Shown here one piece after another: positions 1 through 7,227 of a DNA stretch of 14,871 nt. The stretch comes from Opitutia bacterium UBA977 (lineage in GTDB: Bacteria; Verrucomicrobiota; Verrucomicrobiia; Opitutales; Coraliomargaritaceae): positions 440-15,310 of the forward strand of contig DBBT01000031.1 in NCBI GenBank assembly GCA_002292345.1. The letters run 5' to 3'. The first letter of the stretch is position 1; each line of letters starts with the position of its first letter. The translations under genes and the position numbers were made by a program. Under the pieces are notes generated by a model. That model made no database searches, was not told the origin of the DNA, and saw nothing but the letters and a program-made list of their open reading frames with translations.

Positions 1-339
1 ATTGAGCAGAGCAAACCTTCAAATCCCCGCCCATGCGCGTCAGATTCGGAGAACCAAATCCCTAATGAAAGGAACCCTGCCCGAAATCAAAAGCGGCCAA
101 GCCCCGACAGCAAAGGGCTTTAGCGGCAGTTGCAATCGAGGCATAAAAAAGCTGCGAACCTTTGGGAAGTTCGCAGCTTATTCTTTTTGGTCGGCCGACG
201 GGGATGGTATTACGAACCGATTTCTATTTTTCTAAAACGGAAAAGCATCCCGACCGCTAGCAATGAGGATGGCGTTACAAAATTAGTTCCAAGCTTGCGA
301 CAAGACCGACTCGCTTGCGAGATCGGACCAACAGGCCGT
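1..339. other. Intergenic region, no supported gene
   Basis: I see no convincing gene here. Short open frames exist on both strands, but none has a ribosome binding site, a recognisable motif or a plausible amino-acid composition. The stretch contains the bidirectional terminator described separately. It also holds a small hairpin at 306-326, with arms CCGACTCGC and GCGAG-A-TCGG (one bulged A) and a two-base loop, lying just past the stop of the minus-strand flavoprotein gene. That hairpin has no T-run, so I do not call it a terminator. Confidence 0.6.
149..189. terminator. Bidirectional rho-independent terminator
   Basis: Perfect 11-bp inverted repeat: AAGCTGCGAAC at 149-159, a 9-base loop, and GTTCGCAGCTT at 169-179. 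On the minus strand the hairpin runs directly into six T residues (complement of 145-150). On the plus strand it is followed by ATTCTTTTT. It therefore looks functional in both directions. It lies about 160 bases past the stop of the minus-strand flavoprotein gene, so it probably ends the transporter/flavoprotein transcript. Confidence 0.85.
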
Positions 340-2433
340 CTATCCCTCCTTGATAAGATAACTCCCCCAACCTTTTTCGAAAAACTCGCGCTGCACCTCT
401 GGTGTGAGGTCGACCGATACGGGAGCGACTTGAATCCCATCCACGGCGCGCCGAACAACTAGTTTCACATCGCGGTCTTTGGCTTGCTCTTCGACAAATC
501 GGAAACGACTAAGGTCTTCACTACGCGCATCTGGGCAACGCGTGCCAGCGTCCGAACAAATTGCACGGGCTCCGCGACTGCCGCCACCTTCAGTGATATA
601 ATGATCGAGCGCCGTCAACACCGCCTCCGAAACCCACGCCATATGACGCCAACGGAAAGCCTGCCCGACCATCGATGCAGAGCTAACCTTCAGTCCATTC
701 GCTTCAACTTCGCGGCGCAAGGCCGTCGCGGATTCAAGCGCAGACTTCACTTCATCAGCGGTGCAAATGATACCGGCAGAGTCACTCATACGTGCCTGAA
801 TCTCGGTCTTCACTTCCTTCGGCTTGCGACCGCTGCCATTCACAAATGCATCGGCGTCTTTAAGTGCACCTGCAAGTGCGGCTTGCTCAACCGTAGCATT
901 CGATGCCGTATCCGCCTTTTCATCACGTGAACGCTTGATCGCGATTGCCACGCGTTTGCCAAAGACTTGACCGGAGTTGAGCGCCGCGCCGCCGGGACGT
1001 GTCACACCGTGACTGCCTGCAGCCTCACCGATCGAGTAACAGCCCTGCAAACTGGTGCGACCCCAGTCGTCGATTAAGATGCCACCGTTCATATGCTGGT
1101 TGTTCATCGCAAACTCAAGAGGCTCAGTCGCGAGATCGGTGCCGTGCATTCGGTAGAGCTCGATCGCCAATGGATTCATACGGCGCAAGCGATCAATCGG
1201 CAGATCCTGCAGCGCCTCATTTTTTTCAAGATATCCGCGCACGTCGGGGTCGAGATTATCCAGTGAAAAAACATCTCCTTCGTTGACAGGCTCTGGGTTG
1301 TTCAAGAAGTCGAGATAAACCTTACGACCCGCCTGCTGCTCAAGAAAAACTGCGAGATCCAACAGACTGGATCCGTAATCCAACATCCGTGTGGAATGAA
1401 ACGGCCACTGATAGCCCTTGCGGAAGGTATTCGAAACCATTTCGCGCGTCGTGCGGTAGAAGCGCTTCAAGAAATGAATCTCATTTCCATCCGCATCTAC
1501 CGAATAAATACGTGGCATGACCTGCACATAAGTGCCCGATAAATTCCACGGAAAAGTCGTGCGTGGCGTGCCGATTCCAAACTGACTCTCAGTGATATTG
1601 CACAGCTTGACACCCGCTTCGAGCGCGAGCCCTAGACCACCATGACAATGATGTGGATACACGCTATCCCGATAGAGTTCACCAGGTCCGCCAGTGGCGA
1701 TGATCAAATTTTCACAACGGATGAAGACGAGACCATAGGCATTGCGCTTCTCCTCGCGATGCAAGGCGATCACCCCGCAGACACGCTCTTCGCCATCGAT
1801 CGTTTCTTTGACGATCTGAATACCACTGCAACTCGGCAGGATACGCACCCCTAATGTGAGTGCTTCTTCGAACAACACCTTCACCATCAACTTTGAAGTG
1901 CGCGGGCCACAACTTGTGGCACGGCCTGCTTCATCATGATCGGTTTGATAACGAAGGATCGCGCCCTGATTATCGTGCGGCAAAGGTAAGCCCATATATT
2001 GCAAGCCCCCCATCGCATCGATCGATCCGACCGCTTCAACGTAAGCAGTCGAGAAATCCATCGCACCGCCACCGCAGAGACTTTGCGCGTATTTCACAAA
2101 ATTGTCGCCTTTGTAATCGGTGCTAGCCGTATAGAGCGTCTGTTTATCTGAGCCCGAGCAGGCAGACGTGCCCGCAAACAAGCCCGTACTGGCCACCAAC
2201 ACATCGACGCCGCGACGCTTCAACTCGACTGTCGCACGCATCCCAGCCGCACCACTACCGAGGACAAGAGACTCACAAGTGTACACCGGCACAGTCACGC
2301 CGGTGATATCTAGCGTCTGCTCTGAAGCGTCAATACCACGAACTGCTGGCATATCGACACGTGTCAGACGGTCAAGAATGGCTTGAGGGATAGCATCGAT
2401 GCCTTCCTTGAAGTGTGTAGTCGTTGCGCTCAT
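340..2433 (-). CDS. FAD-dependent oxidoreductase, fumarate reductase/succinate dehydrogenase flavoprotein-like
   Basis: A 697-residue protein with the FAD_binding_2 fold. The dinucleotide-binding motif G-S-G-A-A-G is at residues 59-64, after a roughly 50-residue N-terminal extension. An ATGG motif (246-249) follows, and near residues 447-495 there is the family's C-terminal FAD-binding block (H-M-N-G-G-I, then G-E-A-A-G, then R-P-G-G-A-A-L-N-S-G). These features place it with fumarate reductase / L-aspartate oxidase / APS reductase alpha-type flavoproteins, but it matches none of them closely enough to name a substrate. It has no signal peptide or Tat motif, so it is probably cytoplasmic. It starts 12 bases after the transporter stop and is probably co-transcribed with it. 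The upstream bases are A/T-rich with no Shine-Dalgarno sequence. Family assignment is confident; substrate is unknown. Confidence 0.88.
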   Translation of the reverse strand: MSATTTHFKEGIDAIPQAILDRLTRVDMPAVRGIDASEQTLDITGVTVPVYTCESLVLGSGAAGMRATVELKRRGVDVLVASTGLFAGTSACSGSDKQTLYTASTDYKGDNFVKYAQSLCGGGAMDFSTAYVEAVGSIDAMGGLQYMGLPLPHDNQGAILRYQTDHDEAGRATSCGPRTSKLMVKVLFEEALTLGVRILPSCSGIQIVKETIDGEERVCGVIALHREEKRNAYGLVFIRCENLIIATGGPGELYRDSVYPHHCHGGLGLALEAGVKLCNITESQFGIGTPRTTFPWNLSGTYVQVMPRIYSVDADGNEIHFLKRFYRTTREMVSNTFRKGYQWPFHSTRMLDYGSSLLDLAVFLEQQAGRKVYLDFLNNPEPVNEGDVFSLDNLDPDVRGYLEKNEALQDLPIDRLRRMNPLAIELYRMHGTDLATEPLEFAMNNQHMNGGILIDDWGRTSLQGCYSIGEAAGSHGVTRPGGAALNSGQVFGKRVAIAIKRSRDEKADTASNATVEQAALAGALKDADAFVNGSGRKPKEVKTEIQARMSDSAGIICTADEVKSALESATALRREVEANGLKVSSASMVGQAFRWRHMAWVSEAVLTALDHYITEGGGSRGARAICSDAGTRCPDARSEDLSRFRFVEEQAKDRDVKLVVRRAVDGIQVAPVSVDLTPEVQREFFEKGWGSYLIKEG

Positions 2434-2445
2434 AGATTGAATAAA

Positions 2446-3336
2446 TTAAATGGGTTTAGATGGATAAAAAAGAATCATAATGCCCAGGCACATCAGTAGT
2501 GCGCCCGACATGCGGAGAATAAAAATACGTCGAGGAGCGGCATTTTTGCCTAACTGGGCGAAGAATCCTAACGCCAGCACGCCCAGCAACACACTCCAGA
2601 GTCCGCGAGTACTATATATGACATTAATCACCGCCACATGCTGGTAACGTGCCAGAGTATAATTCAACAATAGCGCCTGCGCTGCCATGAAGAGACTGGC
2701 GACAATGATCGAAGACCAAGCCGAAGACGGCATACGCCGGATCGGTTCTCTAAAAAACGGTATTAGTAGACAGGAGAGCAATGCGTTTACCAAAATAGTA
2801 AGAAACAGGAACATCGGTACACCAAACCCGCCAGCGTAATAACCGACCATCGTATCCGAACCTGCAAAAAAGAATGAGCTCGCGAGGGCGAGGCACAGCG
2901 ACCGTCCGACACGCTCCACACCATCACCAGAAAAACCCAATAAAGCCACGCCGAGCATCGATAACAACGATGCCATTGCAATCGGCACTGAGACAACCTC
3001 TGTGCCTAACAATACCGCAATCAAAACCGTAAAGACAGCCTTCGTCCCCATCACCGGTGTCTGCAGACTGACGTCACCAAAACGAATCGCGGCAAATGTG
3101 AAGACCTGGCCGAGAAAGAACAGTAGCCCCGTCAGCACAGGAAATTGCAGCTGTGACCACGGAATACTCCCTTTATGAGACAGCAACACGATAGAGAACA
3201 CAGGCACGAATACCCAATTCATAATAAAGGAGAGTCGTAAAATACCAGCACCCTGCGACAGGGCACGCTTAGAAAGCGTCGCCGCCAATGCATAGCCCAA
3301 GGCTGCAATTGCTGTATTTATGTGAAAAAGTTCCAT
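2446..3336 (-). CDS. DMT-superfamily (EamA-type) transporter
   Basis: A 296-residue, very hydrophobic protein with about ten predicted membrane helices in two repeats of five, the usual length and layout of EamA/DMT permeases. The first helix begins within about ten residues of the start, and the C-terminus ends in a last helix plus a short basic/polar tail. Members of this superfamily move small metabolites such as amino acids, sugars or nucleotide sugars. The sequence does not fix substrate or direction. It is the first gene of the minus-strand pair with the flavoprotein 12 bases downstream, and it diverges from the XRE-cupin regulator. By position it is a likely target of that regulator and a likely importer of the compound the cluster handles (inference). 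The start at 3336 is chosen because the first helix follows it directly. No Shine-Dalgarno sequence is visible. Confidence 0.88.
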   Translation of the reverse strand: MELFHINTAIAALGYALAATLSKRALSQGAGILRLSFIMNWVFVPVFSIVLLSHKGSIPWSQLQFPVLTGLLFFLGQVFTFAAIRFGDVSLQTPVMGTKAVFTVLIAVLLGTEVVSVPIAMASLLSMLGVALLGFSGDGVERVGRSLCLALASSFFFAGSDTMVGYYAGGFGVPMFLFLTILVNALLSCLLIPFFREPIRRMPSSAWSSIIVASLFMAAQALLLNYTLARYQHVAVINVIYSTRGLWSVLLGVLALGFFAQLGKNAAPRRIFILRMSGALLMCLGIMILFYPSKPI

Positions 3337-3355
3337 TTTTTAATTCTAATATAAA

Positions 3356-3395
3356 TTTATTGACAAATTTTATCATCAAAGCAATAAAAAATTAC
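3356..3395 (+). promoter_or_regulatory. Divergent promoter/operator with candidate leaderless promoter for the regulator gene
   Basis: The 59-base A/T-rich gap between two divergent starts holds TTGACA at 3360-3365 and, after 17 bases, AATAAA at 3383-3388. This is a consensus -35 with a 4-of-6 match to -10 at ideal spacing. Its transcript would begin about at the ATG (3396), so the message would be leaderless or nearly so, in keeping with the missing Shine-Dalgarno sequence. A perfect 7-bp inverted repeat, TTTATTG (3356-3362) and CAATAAA (3382-3388), overlaps both promoter elements with arm centres 26 bases apart. This is a plausible operator for the adjacent HTH regulator (inference). Confidence 0.5.
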
Positions 3396-3932
3396 ATGAG
3401 TCCTATCGATCATACTATAGATTTCTCCATTGTGCGTGATTTACGTAAGCGTGCAGGCATGACATTAGACGACGTTTCGCAGAAATCTGGCGTCTCGATC
3501 GCGGGTCTTTCGAAGTTAGAACGCAACCAGAACATGATTGAGTTGGATACGCTCTATCGCCTCGCCCGCGTGTTTGGACTTTCCGGCACGGACCTACTCA
3601 AGCTCGCCGAATCCTGCTCCGCACATTGCAAGACAGCAGAAGCTTATACCTCCGGCCCCTTCGGCTTCGAGAAAGTCAGCTTCAAAGGGATCGATTGCTT
3701 TCAAGCGAAGGCCAAAGCCGGCGGTAATCTGTCCAAACCCGAAGCGCACGGCGACGAATTCGAAATCTGCTGGCTACGCACAGGTAGCATCACCATCACG
3801 CTCCCTCGCGAGCAACACACACTGACGCCAGGGCAAGCACTCAAGTTCGATGCAGCTCTGCCCCACAGTTACGAAATCCTTGAAGACAGTGAGATGACCA
3901 TCCTCCACCTCGAAAAAACACACCGCTTTTAG
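3396..3932 (+). CDS. XRE-family HTH transcriptional regulator with C-terminal cupin sensor
   Basis: A 178-residue protein of standard HTH-cupin architecture. An XRE helix-turn-helix occupies about residues 12-69 (D-L-R-K-R-A-G-M-T-L-D-D-V-S, then G-V-S-I-A-G-L-S-K-L-E-R). A cupin barrel follows at about 90-175, with candidate metal/ligand residues H118, E121 or E123, and H157 (P-H-S-Y-E). Such regulators bind a small molecule or metal through the cupin and usually control a neighbouring catabolic or transport operon. The frame stays open upstream to 3288, but that extension would overlap the divergent transporter start and lacks any domain. The ATG at 3396 gives the family's typical length. 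It stands between the divergent transporter/flavoprotein pair and the downstream sugar-enzyme genes, so it probably controls both. Confidence 0.9.
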   Translation: MSPIDHTIDFSIVRDLRKRAGMTLDDVSQKSGVSIAGLSKLERNQNMIELDTLYRLARVFGLSGTDLLKLAESCSAHCKTAEAYTSGPFGFEKVSFKGIDCFQAKAKAGGNLSKPEAHGDEFEICWLRTGSITITLPREQHTLTPGQALKFDAALPHSYEILEDSEMTILHLEKTHRF

Positions 3933-3999
3933 GAAGCAAGCTTACCCAGTTCCCAGTTAAAATCGAAAACAGGATAACCGAAAACCGAACAATTTTTTT

Positions 4000-4815
4000 A
4001 TGGAAAACCTAGATAGACTTGCCATCCACACAATGACGACCAAGTCGTTGGATCTGCCCACAGCTTGCGCTAAATATGCCGCAGCTGGCGTGCCCGGAGT
4101 CGGACTCTGGCGTCAATGGCTCGACGGCCGTCCGCTTTCCGAGTCGAAGACAATCCTCGACGACCACGGTCTCAAAGCCGTCTCACTCGTGCGCAGCGGT
4201 TTCTACCCCTACTTGAACCCCGCCGATAAACATGCTGCGTTTGACGACAACATTAAGGCACTCGACGAAGCCGCTGCTGTCGGCGCGCCACAAGTCGTGC
4301 TCGTTTGCGGCGCCAAGCCAGAACTCAGCCTCGTCGAGAACCGCAAGCACATTACTGAAGGCATCGCCTCACTTGTCGATCACGCGAGTAAAGTCGGCGT
4401 TAAGCTTTCAATCGAACCGCTCCACCCCATGTATGCCGACTGCCGCAGCGCAGTAAACACCATAGGTCAATGCAACGACATGCTCGACCGAATTGGCGAC
4501 GAATGGGTCGGCATTGCCGCTGACGTCTACCACATCTGGTGGGACCCCACTCTCGAACAAGAAGTCAAACGCGCAGGCAAGCGCATCATCGGCTTTCACG
4601 TGTGCGATTGGATGACGCCGACCGCCGACATGCTCAACGACCGCGGCCTGATGGGCGAAGGCTGCATCGACAACCGCGGAATCCGTCAACTCGTCGAAAC
4701 CGCTGCTGGCTTCGCCGACTGGATCGAAGTGGAAGTGTTCTCGACACGCCACTGGGCAACCGATCAAGACGACTACCTCGAAAAAATCATCTCTGCATAT
4801 AAGCTGCACGTTTAA
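4000..4815 (+). CDS. Sugar phosphate isomerase/epimerase-like TIM-barrel protein
   Basis: A 271-residue protein of the xylose isomerase-like TIM-barrel family (AP_endonuc_2; IolE / hydroxypyruvate isomerase / tagatose epimerase relatives). Barrel strands carrying likely metal ligands are visible: S-I-E-P with E139, A-D-V-Y-H with D175 and H178, G-F-H-V with H200, and E-V-E-V-F with E243 or E245. Length is normal and there is no signal peptide, so it should act in the cytoplasm. The probable reaction is isomerisation, epimerisation or dehydration of a keto-sugar or keto-inositol intermediate. Its neighbours are a cupin regulator 67 bases upstream and a MocA dehydrogenase and SDR downstream, a recurrent grouping in sugar/polyol catabolism. 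The ATG follows a seven-T run with no Shine-Dalgarno sequence. Family call is firm; exact substrate unknown. Confidence 0.87.
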   Translation: MENLDRLAIHTMTTKSLDLPTACAKYAAAGVPGVGLWRQWLDGRPLSESKTILDDHGLKAVSLVRSGFYPYLNPADKHAAFDDNIKALDEAAAVGAPQVVLVCGAKPELSLVENRKHITEGIASLVDHASKVGVKLSIEPLHPMYADCRSAVNTIGQCNDMLDRIGDEWVGIAADVYHIWWDPTLEQEVKRAGKRIIGFHVCDWMTPTADMLNDRGLMGEGCIDNRGIRQLVETAAGFADWIEVEVFSTRHWATDQDDYLEKIISAYKLHV

Positions 4816-5062
4816 CACGCACTTACGTATCCAACTTTCAGTTACATTTCCAAAAGAGACACGTAAAAAATTTCCAAAATAGATATATAGGGCTACTCCT
4901 CTAGCGGTTAAGGCAGCCAGAGGACGATCAGGGCAATTCTAGGTTTGTATAGAGCAATACTAGGGTGGTATCCGCACGGCTAAAAGACTGTGTGAATATT
5001 TCCCAAACCATTTTCATTCTACGGATTTCAACGCATCACAATTAATTCAACCTCAAAAAATT
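4816..5062 (+). other. 247-base intergenic region with a hairpin, possible leader
   Basis: No open frame is supported here. The segment contains a hairpin at 4897-4924 (arms TCCTCT and AGAGGA, two further G-C pairs inside one mismatch, 10-base loop). The loop GGTTAAGGCA superficially recalls a tRNA D-loop. No T-run follows, so it is not an obvious intrinsic terminator. The last 45 bases before the next ATG are A/T-rich with no Shine-Dalgarno sequence. The gap is much longer than others in the cluster, so it may hold a separate promoter or a structured 5' leader for the dehydrogenase gene (inference). Confidence 0.35.
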
Positions 5063-6214
5063 ATGAAAACACATAAAATAGGCATCATCATGAACGGCGT
5101 CACAGGACGCATGGGCACTAACCAGCATCTGCTTCGTTCCATCGACGCAATCATCAAACAAGGCGGCGTTAAGATCAGCCCGACCGAGTGCATCATGCCG
5201 GACCCGATTCTTGTCGGCCGCAATGAAACCAAACTCAAGGCACTGATCGCACAGACCAGCGTTGAAAAATACACCACGGATCTCGACAGCGTCATGACGG
5301 ACCCGGCGTATCCGATCTACTTCGACGCGCAGACCACACTTCGCCGCTTCGCGGCCGTGAAAGCTGCTGCAGCGGCTGGCAAGCACGTGTATTGCGAAAA
5401 ACCAACTGCAATCAAGACTGAGGACGCTTACGAACTCTATAAGATCTGTCGCGATGCCGGTGTGAAAAACGGTGTGGTGCAGGACAAGCTTTGGTTGCCT
5501 GGCATGCAGAAATTCCAACGCTTGGTTGAGAATGATTTCTTTGGTGAAATCCTCTCTGTGCGCGGCGAGTTCGGCTACTGGGTATTCGAAGGTCACACCA
5601 TCCCAGCACAACGCCCTTCATGGAACTACCGTAAAGAAGACGGCGGCGGCATGATCGTTGATATGTTGTGCCACTGGCGCTACGTGATCGACAATCTCTT
5701 CGGCAAAGTCAAGAGCGTGTCCTGCCTCGCGGCCACTCACATCCCTGAGCGTATCGACGAAGAAGGTAAGCCTTACAAGTGCACCGCCGATGACTCTGCC
5801 TACTCCACTTTCGAACTCGAAAATGGTGTGGTTTGTCACTTCAACTCATCTTGGAATGTGCGCGTGCGTCGTGACGACCTACTCACCATGCAAGTCGACG
5901 GCACCAAGGGCTCGGCTATCGTTGGCCTGCGCGATGTGTGGACACAGCACTACGGCAATACTCCACGCCCGATCTGGAATCCGGATGTCAAACAGCCGAT
6001 CGACTTCATGGACAGCTGGCAAAAAGTGCCTGAACAAGAGGAATACGACAACGCATTCAAGATTCAATGGGAACTCTTCCTGAGACATGTCGTGCTCGAC
6101 GAACCATTCCGCTGGAACCTACTCGAAGGTGCCAAGGGCGTGCAGCTCGCAGAACTCGGCATCCAAAGCTCCGACGAGCGCAAGTGGCTCGACCTGCCTG
6201 AGCTCAAGGCGTAG
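5063..6214 (+). CDS. Gfo/Idh/MocA family oxidoreductase
   Basis: A 383-residue protein with both domains of the family. An N-terminal Rossmann fold carries a nucleotide-binding loop G-V-T-G-R-M-G at 12-18, and the signature E-K-P lies at 112-114, with its lysine in the active site. The C-terminal alpha/beta domain has the motif [11 protein letters not shown] (195-204), so D200 and H204 are likely catalytic residues. It should oxidise or reduce a hydroxyl/keto group of a sugar, inositol or sugar acid with NAD(P). Residues 31-50 form an insertion after the first helix, slightly longer than in small family members. It has no signal peptide. It lies between the TIM-barrel gene (247 bases) and the SDR gene (145 bases) on the same strand, so the three probably act on successive intermediates. 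No Shine-Dalgarno sequence precedes the ATG. Confidence 0.92.
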   Translation: MKTHKIGIIMNGVTGRMGTNQHLLRSIDAIIKQGGVKISPTECIMPDPILVGRNETKLKALIAQTSVEKYTTDLDSVMTDPAYPIYFDAQTTLRRFAAVKAAAAAGKHVYCEKPTAIKTEDAYELYKICRDAGVKNGVVQDKLWLPGMQKFQRLVENDFFGEILSVRGEFGYWVFEGHTIPAQRPSWNYRKEDGGGMIVDMLCHWRYVIDNLFGKVKSVSCLAATHIPERIDEEGKPYKCTADDSAYSTFELENGVVCHFNSSWNVRVRRDDLLTMQVDGTKGSAIVGLRDVWTQHYGNTPRPIWNPDVKQPIDFMDSWQKVPEQEEYDNAFKIQWELFLRHVVLDEPFRWNLLEGAKGVQLAELGIQSSDERKWLDLPELKA

Positions 6215-6225
6215 GCGCTTCGCTG

Positions 6226-6336
6226 GAACATCGAACATTGAACGTCCAACACTGAACTTTGAATAATTCTCTCTGCGGCTCCGCCGCCTGACTGATGATT
6301 CAAAGTTGAACGTTCAATGTTCAGCGTTCGACGTTC
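6226..6336. repeat. Inverted array of GAACRTY-type heptanucleotide repeats
   Basis: Two 39-base arms face each other. The left arm (6226-6264) reads in 7-base units: GAACATC, GAACATT, GAACGTC, CAACACT, GAACTTT, then GAAT. The right arm (6298-6336) is its approximate reverse complement in the same 7-base phase (GAACGTC, GAACGCT, GAACATT, GAACGTT, CAACTTT, GAAT when read on the minus strand). Thirty of 39 positions pair, plus two G-U pairs if transcribed. A second perfect hairpin, GCGGC-TCC-GCCGC (6275-6287), sits in the 33-base loop. The element fills most of the gap between two co-oriented genes. Similar heptameric arrays occur in other Verrucomicrobiota and Planctomycetota genomes (from memory). 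Its role is unknown. Confidence 0.85.
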
Positions 6337-6359
6337 ACCACCTCTCAATCACACAATCT

Positions 6360-7148
6360 ATGAGTGAAACAAAACAAAAACCGGTCGCCTTCGTAACAGG
6401 CGGCTCACGTGGCATCGGCTTCGGCTGTGCGTCACAACTCGCCAAACTCGGATTCAACGTTGCCATCAACGGCATGCGCGACGAATCCGCATTAAGCGAA
6501 CCGATCGAAGCCTTAAAAGCACTCGGCGCGGATGTGCTCTATTGCCAAGGCGACATCGGTTCTGCTGATGCGCGTGCTGCGATGCTGGCCAAGATCAAAG
6601 ATCACTTCGGCAAGCTCAACGTGCTGGTCAACAATGCCGGCGTCGCTCCAAAAGAGCGCAAGGACATCCTCGAAGCATCCGAAGAAAGCTTCGATTACGT
6701 AGTCGGAACCAACGTCAAGGGGCCTTACTTCCTCTCGCAGGCTGCCGCCAACTGGATGATCAAACAAAAGACTGCCGATATCGACAACGGCTTCTATGCC
6801 ATCATCAACGTCGGATCTATCTCGGCAACCGTCGTCTCCGTCAACCGCGGTGAATACTGCGTCTCCAAAGCTGGCATCGCGATGATGAGTCAGCTGTTCG
6901 CTGCACGACTCGGCGAGTATGGCATTCCGGTTTACGAGATCCGCCCTGGCGTGATCATGACAGATATGACCAGCGGTGTGACTGGCAAGTATGATGCCCT
7001 CATCGAGGATGGTCTCTGCGTCACGAAACGCTGGGGCTTCCCCGATGATATCGGCAAAGCAGTCGGCTCGCTGGCAACTGGTGACTTCCCCTACTCGACT
7101 GGGCAAGTCATCATGGTCGACGGCGGCCTGACGATGCCACGCTTGTAA
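6360..7148 (+). CDS. SDR-family oxidoreductase (3-ketoacyl-ACP reductase-like)
   Basis: A 262-residue classical short-chain dehydrogenase/reductase. It has T-G-G-S-R-G-I-G (13-20) for the cofactor, N-N-A-G (91-94), the structural/catalytic N118, S153, and the Y-C-V-S-K motif giving Y166 and K170. The C-terminal M-V-D-G-G is typical of FabG-like proteins. All catalytic residues are present. FabG annotation is common for such proteins, but no acyl-carrier or fatty-acid genes are nearby. The context of a TIM-barrel isomerase and a MocA dehydrogenase favours a sugar or polyol substrate. The frame continues upstream to 6306, but that part lies inside the heptanucleotide repeat. The ATG at 6360, just before M-S-E-T-K, gives the usual length. 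A strong terminator follows 24 bases after the stop. Confidence 0.92.
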   Translation: MSETKQKPVAFVTGGSRGIGFGCASQLAKLGFNVAINGMRDESALSEPIEALKALGADVLYCQGDIGSADARAAMLAKIKDHFGKLNVLVNNAGVAPKERKDILEASEESFDYVVGTNVKGPYFLSQAAANWMIKQKTADIDNGFYAIINVGSISATVVSVNRGEYCVSKAGIAMMSQLFAARLGEYGIPVYEIRPGVIMTDMTSGVTGKYDALIEDGLCVTKRWGFPDDIGKAVGSLATGDFPYSTGQVIMVDGGLTMPRL

Positions 7149-7172
7149 ACGCAAGGAATCGTTGTATCTTAC

Positions 7173-7206
7173 ACGCCGTCGCATCCATCTGGAGCGACGG
7201 CGTTTT
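7173..7206 (+). terminator. Rho-independent terminator after the SDR gene
   Basis: Perfect 10-bp stem, ACGCCGTCGC (7173-7182) and GCGACGGCGT (7194-7203), with an 11-base loop and a TTTT run at 7203-7206. It starts 24 bases after the SDR stop and 22 bases before the next ATG. It therefore probably closes the regulator-to-SDR run and separates it from the membrane-protein gene. Confidence 0.85.
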
Positions 7207-7227
7207 ATCGATTAACCACGTAAATCC

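Noticed and set aside
10..45. Possible tRNA 3' half (TTCAAATC followed by CCCGCCC)
   Set aside because: The preceding bases do not form a T-stem and no anticodon or acceptor stem can be folded from the neighbouring sequence.
3288..3395. Upstream extension of the regulator frame by 36 codons
   Set aside because: It would overlap the divergent transporter's coding start and includes the promoter region; the domain and usual family length begin at 3396.
4891..4980. tRNA-like D-arm (CTAGCGGTTAAGGC)
   Set aside because: The hairpin closes on itself with the wrong geometry and no matching acceptor or T-arm lies within 90 bases.
4408..5611. Long minus-strand open frames (4408-4818 and 5042-5611) opposite the TIM-barrel and MocA genes
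   Set aside because: They are antisense to well-supported genes with complete family motifs and show no motif of their own.
6226..6336. CRISPR array
   Set aside because: Units are only 7 bases, contiguous with no spacers, and inverted about a centre; no cas gene is nearby.
6306..6359. Upstream extension of the SDR frame and a minus-strand frame of 94 codons through the heptanucleotide array
   Set aside because: Both translate the repeat itself into low-complexity peptides; such frames are by-products of the array.
6513..7184. A 223-codon open frame on the minus strand opposite the SDR gene
   Set aside because: Composition rich in D, H, A and V is what the antisense of a GC-rich gene gives; no ribosome binding site or motif, and the plus-strand SDR is fully conserved in its catalytic residues.
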